NCBI RefSeq assembly: GCF_900102025.1
Contig: NZ_FNAU01000002.1
Location: forward strand, 209,410 to 273,409
Reading direction: 5' to 3'
Source: Actinobaculum suis
Lineage (GTDB): Bacteria; Actinomycetota; Actinomycetes; Actinomycetales; Actinomycetaceae
DNA: 64,000 nt
Every line of letters starts with the position of its first letter. Position 1 is the stretch's first letter. Below the pieces are notes generated by a model that was given only the letters and a program-made list of their open reading frames with translations, had not been told where the DNA came from and did not search any database. Position numbers and translations under genes: made by a program. Shown piece after piece: positions 17,837 through 25,245 of the stretch.

Positions 17837-18177
17837 CTTGTCCCCTTTTTGTCCCCTTTTTTGCCTGGTAAAAGCGATCCCCCGAAATTGCTTTCGTTAG
17901 CAATTTTCGGTGTTACTCAGGTGTTACTCGCGTGCCGAAAAGGTTTTCCCCGGAATCACTTTTCGTTGTGATTCCGGGGGAAAGTAGTGGTAGGCCCCGT
18001 GGGATTCGAATCGAAAGACCCATGTTTTTTGCTTCCACGAGATGACGCCGAAAAGTGGACTTTTCCGCGGTATACCAACGATTTAGCATAATCTCTTGCA
18101 CGACTTTAATACCCTCGTTTAGACTGTTTTTGCCGGGGCTTGTCCCCTTTTTGTCCCCCTTTTAGGAGCGTGAGAAA
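17837..18177. other. gene-free left junction of the integrated element
   Basis: This stretch holds repeated attachment-like parts and no gene. CTTGTCCCCTTTTTGTCCCC occurs at 17837 and again at 18139, and also at 24698 near the right end. A second hairpin lies at 17879-17910 and a third at 17944-17984. The attachment copy follows at 17954-18010. AGGAG at 18163 is the integrase ribosome site. The 11-base spaced GTCCCC pairs look like integrase arm-binding sites. Confidence 0.6.
17954..18010. repeat. left attachment site (attL) of the integrated element
   Basis: These 57 bases match 24745-24801 with a single difference at 17986. The last 24 bases equal the 3' end of the tRNA-Lys gene including its CCA and T-arm; beyond TTCGAA the match stops. 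The first part is the hairpin that follows the tRNA. Confidence 0.85.
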
Positions 18178-19386
18178 ATGGCGCGGCGGCGCGGTTTTGG
18201 GTACATCGAAAAACGAGGAAAAGCTCTCTGGAGGGCGGAATTTCTCAACCCTCACCAAAAGTACAAGAAGGACGGAGCGCGGAACATCGTCCGAAAGTCT
18301 TTCACCACTAAGGCAACGGCTGAAGCTTGGCTTGCCAAACAGAAACACGCCATCGATAAAGGCACGTGGAAGTCGCCGGAAACAAAAGCCCGTGAGCGGG
18401 AAGCGGCGGAACACAAAGCAAAACAGGACGCGTACACGCTCGGAGAGTACGCCCGCGGCTGGATTGACACGGTAGACGTCACGCCAGCAACCCGCCGCGG
18501 CTATGAGAGCGTGTTAAGGTGTCATATCCTCCCCAGGTGGGCAGACGTACCGTTAAAGGAAATTCGCCGCCCCGAAGTAGTCGATTGGGCTAACTCCCTC
18601 ACCTCTAGCGTGAAAAGTACGCGGGACACGTTCCGCAATATTTTAAATGCAGCGGTAGCTGATGAGCGTATCTCTGAGAATCCGTATCCACCGAACTCGA
18701 AAAATGTGCGTAAACCAGTTCGGGAGAAGGGACGGAAGAAACGCCAGGCACACGCGATTAGCCGCGAAGAGTTGCTAGCGCTCGCGAACGAGGTGCCAGA
18801 GTACCAGCGCTTGATGACCCTCACGGCGGGCCAATTTGGGCTACGTTCGGGGGAGATTCGCGAGCTACGTGGTAAAGACGTTGCTTATGACTCGACGACG
18901 GGGCTTACTCGTGTGCGCGTCGAGCGGGGCGTTACGGGTGATGGCGTGGCCACAGTGGTGGGCAACCCGAAAACACGTTTTTCTATTCGCACGATCTACA
19001 TGGGCGGCCCCGTGGGGAAAGAAATAGCGCAGCGCGCTCGGCAGGTAGGCCCCGCCGGGTTGTTGTTCCCTGCAAAGGAGGACGCACGAAAACACATGCC
19101 TAATAAGCAATGGGGCGTGAACCTGGCAAACGCCTGTAAGCGGCTAGGGATAGAACATACAACACCACACGATTTACGACATACAGCTACTTCGTTGGCT
19201 ATCCGGGCTGGAATGCATTTGCGTGACGTGCAGGCCATGCTCGGACACTCCACCGACTATATGACAAAGCACTATTCCCACTCATTGGACGAATTCCAAC
19301 AGGACGGGGCGCGCAAGATCGCGGCCTACTATTCGGCCCCGCGGGGCGTGGCTAGTTTGGATACCCGCCGTGCTAAGCGGGCCTAA
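18178..19386 (+). CDS. int: tyrosine-type site-specific integrase
   Basis: The 402-residue integrase would catalyse insertion and excision at the tRNA-Lys site. It has an N-terminal arm-binding part (RGFGYIEKRGKALWRAEF, KSFTTKATAEAWL), a SAM-like core-binding domain near residues 85-180, and a catalytic domain with all active-site residues: R223 in GLRSGE, K265 in NPKTR, H331 and R334 in HDLRHT, H357 in GHS and the nucleophile Y366 in KHYSH. AGGAG lies ten bases before the ATG. The gene is adjacent to attL and reads into the element. Confidence 0.95.
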   Translation: MARRRGFGYIEKRGKALWRAEFLNPHQKYKKDGARNIVRKSFTTKATAEAWLAKQKHAIDKGTWKSPETKAREREAAEHKAKQDAYTLGEYARGWIDTVDVTPATRRGYESVLRCHILPRWADVPLKEIRRPEVVDWANSLTSSVKSTRDTFRNILNAAVADERISENPYPPNSKNVRKPVREKGRKKRQAHAISREELLALANEVPEYQRLMTLTAGQFGLRSGEIRELRGKDVAYDSTTGLTRVRVERGVTGDGVATVVGNPKTRFSIRTIYMGGPVGKEIAQRARQVGPAGLLFPAKEDARKHMPNKQWGVNLANACKRLGIEHTTPHDLRHTATSLAIRAGMHLRDVQAMLGHSTDYMTKHYSHSLDEFQQDGARKIAAYYSAPRGVASLDTRRAKRA

Positions 19387-19403
19387 AACAAGGAGGTTTG
19401 TAA

Positions 19404-19931
19404 ATGAGCCGTCAGGACTATTTCCGGGCAGGGCTACGCAGTGTAATAGCTTCTGAGCCCTGGCCGCAGGGAGTGGAGGACGTTCGCCGGTATTTGAGGG
19501 TGTATCGTGGCGCGCGGTTAGCGGGTGAAGCTTTCCCGGGCCAAGAGTTACCGGACTGTGAAAAGCAGTTAATGGCGAGTGGTTTTTGTTCGCGGCGTAT
19601 TGGCGGTATTTTTTGGGGCCGGGCCGGTATTTTCGTGGTGCCTTACCGTGGTGCGAGCGAGGATGATATTTCCGCGTTAGGGACAACAGCGGTCGCTTTG
19701 CTACAGGATTTACAGAACTTGCAGGAGTCTGCTTTCCGGTCTTCGTGGGTCGAGGAGTGGAAAACCCTTTTCCCTGCTTGGCACCTGCCAGGTTTTTCCG
19801 AGGAGATGGGTATTAACGCGTTTATTGAGGTGGCGCGCCGTTTAGTTTTCCGTGGTTTTGCGGAAGACTTTACTTCTTGGGAACGAGAACTAGCAGAGTT
19901 TCTTAGGGGTGAGGACCATGACCAGGAGTAA
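19404..19931 (+). CDS. unknown protein of the integrated element (175 aa)
   Basis: This 175-residue protein follows the integrase by 17 bases and has a very strong ribosome site (AAGGAGG). It is soluble, with many aromatic and acidic residues (PWPQGVEDVRRYLRVYRGARL; WVEEWKTLFPAWHLPGF). I see no signal peptide, membrane segment or known catalytic motif. The end overlaps the next gene by 14 bases, so the two are surely translated together. The place between integrase and excisionase is a usual cargo position, so anti-phage, immunity or regulatory roles are possible, but nothing shows this directly. Confidence 0.7.
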   Translation: MSRQDYFRAGLRSVIASEPWPQGVEDVRRYLRVYRGARLAGEAFPGQELPDCEKQLMASGFCSRRIGGIFWGRAGIFVVPYRGASEDDISALGTTAVALLQDLQNLQESAFRSSWVEEWKTLFPAWHLPGFSEEMGINAFIEVARRLVFRGFAEDFTSWERELAEFLRGEDHDQE

Positions 19932-20778
19932 GAAACACGCGCGCCGGCCTGTGCTGTGGTCTATTCGGGTTTTTTGTGATTCAGACCTACATGACCGAGA
20001 GGGGAAAAAACCCCGCCGCTATATTCTCGGTACTTTCGAGCCTGAACCGCGGGCGGACTATGCACGCCACTTGTTGGAAGCGCCAGAAGTCAAGGTGCGA
20101 GGAAGTATCAAGCCTCTAGCCGCCTGGATAATAGACGGGGAACGGTACGAGGTCGTCAGCCTGTGGAGGTCTGTTCCTCATGCATCTAACCGCACCTATA
20201 AAGATAACCGGCACCTAGGGCCGGTACGCAAAGTGGCGCGGCCTGATATTGACAACATAATGCCAGTGCTAGAAGGTCTTGAGAAGGTCGACCCTTTAAG
20301 CCCGGAATTTGGGGAGGTGCTAGAAACTCTTAGGAAGAACGGCAATTTTCTAGATGAGCTTGAAGATGCTTGCGAGATTGTGGCCGCCCGTCATCCTGTA
20401 CCAGGGGAGGAAGTGCGAGAGTTTTCCGAAGACCACTTAAGGCGGGTACATGCTGAAGTGTGTGAGGTGGTTTCTTCTTTCTTGGGTGCAGAGCTCAAAT
20501 CTCGTAATGCTGTTTACCGTGGCGATTTGATTGGCCGGGGCCGCTCTCCCGACTGGGGAGGGTCTATAGATTGGGGAGCATCTATAGTCAGGGGAGCTAA
20601 GGAGTCTTTTGAGGGCGGGGCGCTTTATTGGGAGTTTAAATGCAGACTCTGCAGTTTGGAGGCCAAGTTACCGGCCCGCCAGTTAATTCCTGCTTTCGAT
20701 GAGCTGATGCAGCGCAAGATTTCTTGGGTTTCGTTCGTGGATCTTTTGAAAACACGGCTAAGCCAAGAGGAGCGTTAA
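19918..20778 (+). CDS. unknown protein of the integrated element (286 aa)
   Basis: I place the start at the ATG at 19918 because GGGGTGAGG lies just upstream; a GTG at 19909 is the longer choice. The protein is basic at the N-terminus (TRSKKHARRPVLWSIRVFCDSD), acidic in the middle and ends with FKCRLCSLEAKLPARQLIPAFDELMQRKISWVSF, where a CxxC could bind metal. No known domain is evident. It overlaps the 175-residue upstream gene, so the pair forms a two-gene unit with a shared job. Function unknown. Confidence 0.7.
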   Translation: MTRSKKHARRPVLWSIRVFCDSDLHDREGKKPRRYILGTFEPEPRADYARHLLEAPEVKVRGSIKPLAAWIIDGERYEVVSLWRSVPHASNRTYKDNRHLGPVRKVARPDIDNIMPVLEGLEKVDPLSPEFGEVLETLRKNGNFLDELEDACEIVAARHPVPGEEVREFSEDHLRRVHAEVCEVVSSFLGAELKSRNAVYRGDLIGRGRSPDWGGSIDWGASIVRGAKESFEGGALYWEFKCRLCSLEAKLPARQLIPAFDELMQRKISWVSFVDLLKTRLSQEER

Positions 20779-20803
20779 TACTTGATTCCCCTTCATTGGG
20801 CAT

Positions 20804-20915
20804 GTTAGCCTCCACTTAGACAGGAGTGTATACTCCCTCGAGCATCCGGGGCTCTGCTCAATACCCCGGCTAACAGGCGTTCTGTTAGTAGTAGCAACTA
20901 AAACCAACGTTTTAG
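20804..20915 (+). other. structured intergenic region before the excisionase gene
   Basis: The 203-base gap between the unknown pair and the HTH gene folds on paper into several stems: GTTAGCC (20804) with GGCTAAC (20868), enclosing GGAGT/ACTCC (20823-20836) and CCGGGG/CCCCGG (20846-20869); then CTAAAAC-CAAC-GTTTTAG at 20898-20915. This resembles a leader RNA, attenuator or replication start site. Which one cannot be told from sequence. Confidence 0.45.
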
Positions 20916-20981
20916 GGGCTCTACTAGTAGTGCGCCTTAAATGCTTTTTAAGCGTGCACGCGGGCCCCGGAAAGTAGAAAA

Positions 20982-21167
20982 ATGGGTACTGCAAACGCAC
21001 CTCAATTCGTTTCAATTGCGCAAGCAGCGCAAATTCTTTCAGTCTCCACGAAGACGATTTACCGGCTGATTTACGCCGGCCAACTACCGGCCAAAAAAAT
21101 AGGCCGATGTGTACGGGTCAAACTCGACGACCTGGAAAAAGCGTTCCCTGACTTCCTCGAAGCATAG
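20982..21167 (+). CDS. excisionase-family helix-turn-helix protein
   Basis: The 61-residue protein is one MerR-like winged helix of the excisionase family: FVSIAQAAQILSVSTKTIYRLIYAGQLPAKKIGRCVRVKLDDLEKA, with the helix-turn-helix at AAQILSVSTKTIYRLI and the wing at GRCVRV. Such proteins steer integrases to excision or act as AlpA-type activators. The position upstream of the replication genes suggests it controls both excision and replication. GGAAAG lies before the ATG. Confidence 0.88.
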   Translation: MGTANAPQFVSIAQAAQILSVSTKTIYRLIYAGQLPAKKIGRCVRVKLDDLEKAFPDFLEA

Positions 21168-21188
21168 AACAAGGGGGCGACAGTAAAA

Positions 21189-21413
21189 ATGGCAAAAGAA
21201 AAGAGCACCCACAACGAAAGAGCGCTCAACCCTGATTATACCCGTAATAGTAACAAGTTACAGGCAATCCGTGTAGCTGTTGCCATGCGCGGGGGTGTTC
21301 CTTCCTACACTTTAACGAAACAGAACACTCACGGTTTAACCCTTGACGGGGTGGAAGCGGCCAGAGTTGTACGCGCCCTAAGCATGTTTCTGGACGTTAT
21401 GGGCGGGGGGTGA
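21189..21413 (+). CDS. small unknown protein of the integrated element (74 aa)
   Basis: This short ORF lies 21 bases after the HTH gene with AAGGGGG before its ATG. The N-terminus is polar and basic (KEKSTHNERALNPDYTRNSNKLQ); the rest could form a small alpha/beta fold. The stop overlaps the GTG start of the prim-pol gene, which supports it as a real gene in the replication operon. No family is recognised. Confidence 0.65.
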   Translation: MAKEKSTHNERALNPDYTRNSNKLQAIRVAVAMRGGVPSYTLTKQNTHGLTLDGVEAARVVRALSMFLDVMGGG

Positions 21414-22195
21414 AAACAATGATACAGACCGCTGAAAACGTTCTCGCGAGCGCCGCGCTAGCCTACGGGGCGGCGGGATGGAAAGTTCTACCGCTCAAAG
21501 GTAAACGGCCCTGTTGCCCTATGGGTAAAAACTTTGCTAACGCGTCCAGTGACCAAGCGACTATTTCCCAGTGGTGGCGCACCTGGCCTACCGCGAATAT
21601 TGGGCTTGTTGCAACATTCGGCATAGTAGTAGTCGACCTTGACCCGCGGCACGGGGGTAGTCCTGAAAAGCTGGCGGAACTGGCGGGCGGGCAACTCCCA
21701 GAGACTGCTACGGTCCGTACTGGTAGTGGTGGTTGGCATTACTATTTTACGAGTAGTGCCCCGATAGGGTGCAGTGCCGGCAAATTAGCCCCCGGTATTG
21801 ACGTACGGGCGGGCGGGACCGGTTACGTGGTCGCACCTCCCTCTATTCACCCCGCTACTGGCTTGCCTTACGAGTGGGTGAATAGCGGCCCGCTGGCCGG
21901 CTTACCCCTTGCCTTAGAACGGCGGCTAAACCCCCCTCCACGGCCCTTATACAGGCCTATGCGCGCCACTAGTGGAGGGGTTACCAACCTGATAGACCGG
22001 GTCGAAAGCGCCCCGGTAGGAGAGCGGAATAATCGCCTGTTCGTCGCCGCCTGTTTCATGGGTGAACGTGACCTCTTAGGCCGGGCTACTAATTGGGAAG
22101 GTCTAGCCGCAGCGGCCAGAAGTACGGGCCTACCAGAAAGGGAAGTCCGGGCCACGATTGAGAGTGCACGCAAACATGTGGGGAGGGGCGCATGA
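21410..22195 (+). CDS. bifunctional DNA primase/polymerase (prim-pol) domain protein
   Basis: The 261-residue product matches the N-terminal prim-pol domain of plasmid and phage replication proteins: GWKVLPLKGKRP, WWRTWPTANIGLV, the metal-binding strand IVVVDLDPRHGG, TVRTGSGGWHYYF with the active-site His, and GIDVRAGGTGYVVAPPSIH. It likely makes primers for element replication. No helicase is fused; the next gene supplies an ATPase. The GTG at 21410 overlaps the previous stop; an ATG at 21419 is an alternative. The end overlaps the next start (ATGA). Confidence 0.88.
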   Translation: MKTMIQTAENVLASAALAYGAAGWKVLPLKGKRPCCPMGKNFANASSDQATISQWWRTWPTANIGLVATFGIVVVDLDPRHGGSPEKLAELAGGQLPETATVRTGSGGWHYYFTSSAPIGCSAGKLAPGIDVRAGGTGYVVAPPSIHPATGLPYEWVNSGPLAGLPLALERRLNPPPRPLYRPMRATSGGVTNLIDRVESAPVGERNNRLFVAACFMGERDLLGRATNWEGLAAAARSTGLPEREVRATIESARKHVGRGA

Positions 22196-23583
22196 ACGAG
22201 AGCATGTTTAAAGTGCCTACAGCGCCGGAAGAGCGCCCCCCGCGCCCGGTACTGAGAATAAACGTGACACCAATGAGCGAAGTAATACCTGAGAGGGTTG
22301 AAATGTTGTGGGAGGGGCGTATTCCGCTCGGTTATGTCACCGTATTAGGCGGCTATGGAGGTACCGGAAAATCTTCCCTAGTCACACACCTAGCGGCGCG
22401 AGTAACCCGCGGGACTTTGGAAGGGGACCTGTACGGTACGCCAAGCGGCGTACTCATCTATTCCCCAGAAGATTCCCCTCAAGGGGTGATACGCCCCCGG
22501 TGTGAAGTCAACGGAGCAGACCTTAATAAACTGTGCTTGCTGGAACCGGCGAAATTGCTGGGACCGGCGAAAGACAATGACGGCGAATATGTGGAAACAG
22601 TCCTCCACTTGCCGCTATTCACTAGCCGGCTTGAGGAGGTTATCGGCGAGACCGGGGCCCGGCTAGTAATCCTGGACCCGGCCTCAAGGAGCTTGCAGGG
22701 CGATAACGATAACGCCCAAGACGTGCAGGCCATGCTAGACGCCCTCAACCAAGTTGCGCGGCGTACAGGCGCGGCAATCGTGTGTGTGGTGCATACCCGC
22801 AAGAGCGGGGGACAAGTCACTCAAGCCCTGGCGGGTAGTGCCCAATGGTATAACGCGGCCCGCGCGGTCCTCATGGTTGCCGGCGCTGAAGAATACTCGG
22901 TTGTGCAAGCAACCAAGTTCAACGCCGGAGTGATGGACGATACGCCACTAAAGTTCAGTTTCACGAACACTCTAGTGGGCGGGGAAAACTCTCCAGCAGC
23001 GGCACGTATCACCATTGAAGGGCCGTCACCTGTGGACGTGGAGACTCTTATTAACCGGCAAGTGCTTAGTGAGGACGAGAAAGAGGAACGCCAGGGATTA
23101 GACGACTTCCTGCGCAGTTTCTTGCAGTCTGGTGAGTGGACTCCAACGAAAACGATTTACAAGGCGGCCCGTGAAGAGTTTGGTACGTCGTCTACTACGG
23201 TTTGGCGGGCCTTGAAAAGGATAGGAGCGCAATCCAAGCAGGTAGATTTTCCTGCTAGGGGAGTGTGGAGGCTACCCGGGGGCAGTGAATGCACTGAACT
23301 CACTGGAAAAGATAATGAGAGTATTCGGCGAGATACCGCCACTTCGCCAGTGCTTTCACAGTTGTTTCAAACTGAAGAAAATGAAACCACTGGAAAGCAC
23401 TGGGAAAACGGCCCTAACACGCCGAAAAGTCGAGGTGAAAACCCCAGTGGTTTCAGCCCTTCCTTCTCCCCAGGGCCCGCGAGCGCACTGGATGAATGCC
23501 CCATTCATAAGGTACCGCTCTCAGCAGCGCAGGCGTGCAGTGAATGCCTGAAAAAGGAAGGGGCGGGACGTGGCAACGTTTAG
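22192..23583 (+). CDS. AAA ATPase, RepA/DnaB-like replication protein
   Basis: The 463-residue protein has a RecA-fold ATPase domain of the RepA (AAA_25) type: Walker A GGYGGTGKSS with K60, IYSPEDSPQGVIRPR, Walker B RLVILDP near residues 158-162, and VVHTRKSGG with H201 as sensor. It is probably the replicative helicase or loader that works with the prim-pol. Near residue 305 follows a winged-helix part (TPTKTIYKAAREEFGTSSTTVWRALKRIGA), then a Ser/Thr-rich tail and CPIHKVPLSAAQACSECL, a possible zinc site. The start overlaps the prim-pol stop by four bases. Confidence 0.88.
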   Translation: MNESMFKVPTAPEERPPRPVLRINVTPMSEVIPERVEMLWEGRIPLGYVTVLGGYGGTGKSSLVTHLAARVTRGTLEGDLYGTPSGVLIYSPEDSPQGVIRPRCEVNGADLNKLCLLEPAKLLGPAKDNDGEYVETVLHLPLFTSRLEEVIGETGARLVILDPASRSLQGDNDNAQDVQAMLDALNQVARRTGAAIVCVVHTRKSGGQVTQALAGSAQWYNAARAVLMVAGAEEYSVVQATKFNAGVMDDTPLKFSFTNTLVGGENSPAAARITIEGPSPVDVETLINRQVLSEDEKEERQGLDDFLRSFLQSGEWTPTKTIYKAAREEFGTSSTTVWRALKRIGAQSKQVDFPARGVWRLPGGSECTELTGKDNESIRRDTATSPVLSQLFQTEENETTGKHWENGPNTPKSRGENPSGFSPSFSPGPASALDECPIHKVPLSAAQACSECLKKEGAGRGNV

Positions 23584-23836
23584 GACCCTGGACGGTATGG
23601 ACCTACCGGTAACCGGCTATTGGTGCGCCTATTGCGGTGAACCAATGCGCCCGGGATATGGCAACCATCATCCCACCTGCAGGCCAGATGAAGCCTCCAG
23701 GCCAATAAATGAAGCGTGGACGAAAAGGTTAGGCCTCCCTGGCGGTCACACACAAGGACAGGAGGGGAGTAAAAATGATGACCCGGCAACGTTAATCCCC
23801 CGGGCCGGTAGAAGGTCTACTCCAGTAGCAGGATAA
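23570..23836 (+). CDS. small zinc-ribbon-like protein (88 aa)
   Basis: The GTG start lies inside the end of the ATPase gene, as usual for coupled genes. The product has YWCAYCGEPMRPGYGNHHPTC, whose CxxC plus His/Cys pair would bind one zinc, then a charged disordered tail. It closes the replication operon. No close family is recognised; a DNA-binding or replication accessory role would fit. Confidence 0.6.
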   Translation: MATFRTLDGMDLPVTGYWCAYCGEPMRPGYGNHHPTCRPDEASRPINEAWTKRLGLPGGHTQGQEGSKNDDPATLIPRAGRRSTPVAG

Positions 23837-24698
23837 TTTAGCCTGGACGTTCCAGGGGGCTGATTGTGGGGAGGGTAAAAACCCTCCCCACTAGCCGGCT
23901 ACCTTACTCGCGCGGAAAAACCAACAGCTACGAAAAGAAAGAGTTAGCAAAGGACTGAACCATGAAAGCTAGCCTCTAGAGAACTAGAATCATGCGGGCT
24001 TCACTAGCCGCGCGCCGCCCTGGAAACGTGAAAAGGTGAGCGGGCCGGGCGGCGATTTTGTTTGCCGGGCGCAAGATGAGCCCGCCCCGCCTAGGGAGTG
24101 CCAGATATGGGCCGCGTAGACGGGTTTAAACACGCCTTAGACGCGCCTTAGACGCGCATAGTATGCGCTCGCACTAGTAAAGGTCATAGCGAGCGTTAAA
24201 CCTCGCCATAACGCCACATACGCCCCCCCCTGGGGGTATACCCTAACTCCCTTAAGCTAGAATTTCGCCGGCGGGGAGTTAGAAAAAAGGAAAAGCGGGT
24301 TCAAACATTGTGAATATGCGCCCGCCTGCATAAATAATCGTTTCGTGTTCTACCGCCCGTAATCTGCACCAAAAACTACCGGCCAGGCCCGCGCAATGGC
24401 CCTCACCGGCGACACTGGGGAACGGCCTATGTGGTGGCACGGTGAGCGCTCGCGAACGTGCTACAGGGCGCGCCAAGAGCTGCATGAGCGGCGAAAAACT
24501 GCACACATGGAAGGTGCACAAACCTGCCTATACGCCGCTCTGGAGACTGTTCCTATAGCCGCCCGTTAGGTGGTCTGGTAGTGCCCTTATCGCGAGCGCT
24601 GGACGCATTACCGGGCCCCTGCGGTAGCCGGTGCTGGCATGACGCCTTCAATTGCAGGCAGACAGTTTTACCTTCGAGCGCCCTCAGTTGGCCGGTGC
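23837..24698. other. gene-free right arm of the element, possible replication origin
   Basis: No supported gene lies here. There are two 11-base-spaced copies of CGCCTTAGACGC (24133, 24144), a perfect palindrome GCGCATA-G-TATGCGC (24154-24168), a GCGGGC/GCCCGC hairpin around 24040-24085, and CTAACTCCC (24243) paired with GGGAGTTAG (24274). Repeats plus palindromes next to replication genes resemble an origin, but this is inference. Confidence 0.4.
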
Positions 24699-24733
24699 TT
24701 GTCCCCTTTTTGTCCCCTTTTGCGTGTTAAAAG

Positions 24734-24776
24734 TTTTCCCCCGAAATCACTTTTCGTTGTGATTCCGGGGGAAAGT
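24734..24776 (-). terminator. hairpin downstream of tRNA-Lys
   Basis: Read on the minus strand, CCCCCGGAATCAC pairs with GTGATTTCGGGGG with one mismatch, followed by AAAACTTTT. It sits just after the tRNA CCA end and is likely its terminator; it is also part of the att repeat. Confidence 0.6.
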
Positions 24777-24801
24777 GGTGGTAGGCCCCGTGGGATTCGA
24801 A
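24745..24801. repeat. right attachment site (attR) of the integrated element
   Basis: This copy differs from the left copy 17954-18010 at one base (24777). It includes the 3' end of the intact tRNA-Lys gene, which marks the insertion target. Confidence 0.85.
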
Positions 24802-24856
24802 CCCACAACCCATGGATTAAAAGTCCAGTGCTCTAACCATTTGGAGCTAGAGGCCC
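24779..24856 (-). tRNA. tRNA-Lys (TTT)
   Basis: The minus strand folds as a full cloverleaf of 78 bases with encoded CCA: acceptor GGGCCTC with GGGGCCT, D-stem GCTC/GAGC, anticodon loop CTTTTAA, T-arm GTGGG-TTCGAAT-CCCAC. The anticodon UUU reads lysine. The acceptor has two G-U pairs and the anticodon stem one C-U mismatch at its top. The 3' end served as integration site. Confidence 0.95.
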
Positions 24857-25245
24857 GCCTAGTAGTTTAGCGCCTGTTTACCCAGATGTGGAAAATGTGA
24901 GAGGGAGAACTTTTCATGCGGTCGCTTTCGGCCTTCCATACGTAAGCCCAGGTAGGTCGCGTAGTGCCGGAAAGTACCGCGCAGGGCTGTAAAGCTACGC
25001 GCAGGGCTGTAAAGCTACGCGCGGTGCCGTAAAGCTACGCGCGCGGTGCTGGCGACGGCGTCGGGAAACGGAAGGCGCCGCAGTGGAATACGAAGCGACC
25101 GGTACGGCAGTTCCAGGCGAGTGTGGGGTGCCGGCTGTGGCGAAAAGTGGCCGGTAGTACGCGCGGTGCCCCGCTCCCGGGTGAGATGAGAGACAATAGA
25201 GGAGGACCGGAAAAGTAGATATAACCACAGATCTAGGAGGAAACA
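24857..25245. other. gene-free spacer with a 20-base tandem repeat
   Basis: Two identical 20-base units (GCAGGGCTGTAAAGCTACGC) lie at 24981 and 25001, with diverged copies at 24961 and 25021. The spacer ends with CTAGGAGG before the next ATG. No gene is visible. Confidence 0.8.

Larger units (their letters stand above)
17987..24801. mobile_element. 6.8 kb integrative element in tRNA-Lys
   Basis: The element is bounded by a duplicated tRNA-Lys 3' end. In order it carries a tyrosine integrase, two unknown genes, a structured intergenic region, an excisionase-like HTH gene, a 74-residue unknown, a prim-pol, an AAA ATPase, a small Cys-rich protein, and 0.9 kb of non-coding repeats. All genes point away from attL. 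It is visibly less GC-rich than its surroundings. There is no conjugation, capsid, terminase or lysis gene, so it cannot move alone; a phage satellite or a reduced integrative plasmid fits best. Confidence 0.8.

Noticed and set aside
20560..20600. Possible direct repeats of an insertion inside the 286-residue unknown gene (GATTGGGGAGCATCTATAG-like)
   Set aside because: The repeats are short and keep the reading frame, so they look like local duplication and not a mobile element.
24639..24836. 65-codon plus-strand ORF ending in GIRTHNPWIKSPVL
   Set aside because: It is the reverse reading of the tRNA-Lys gene, a common false protein.
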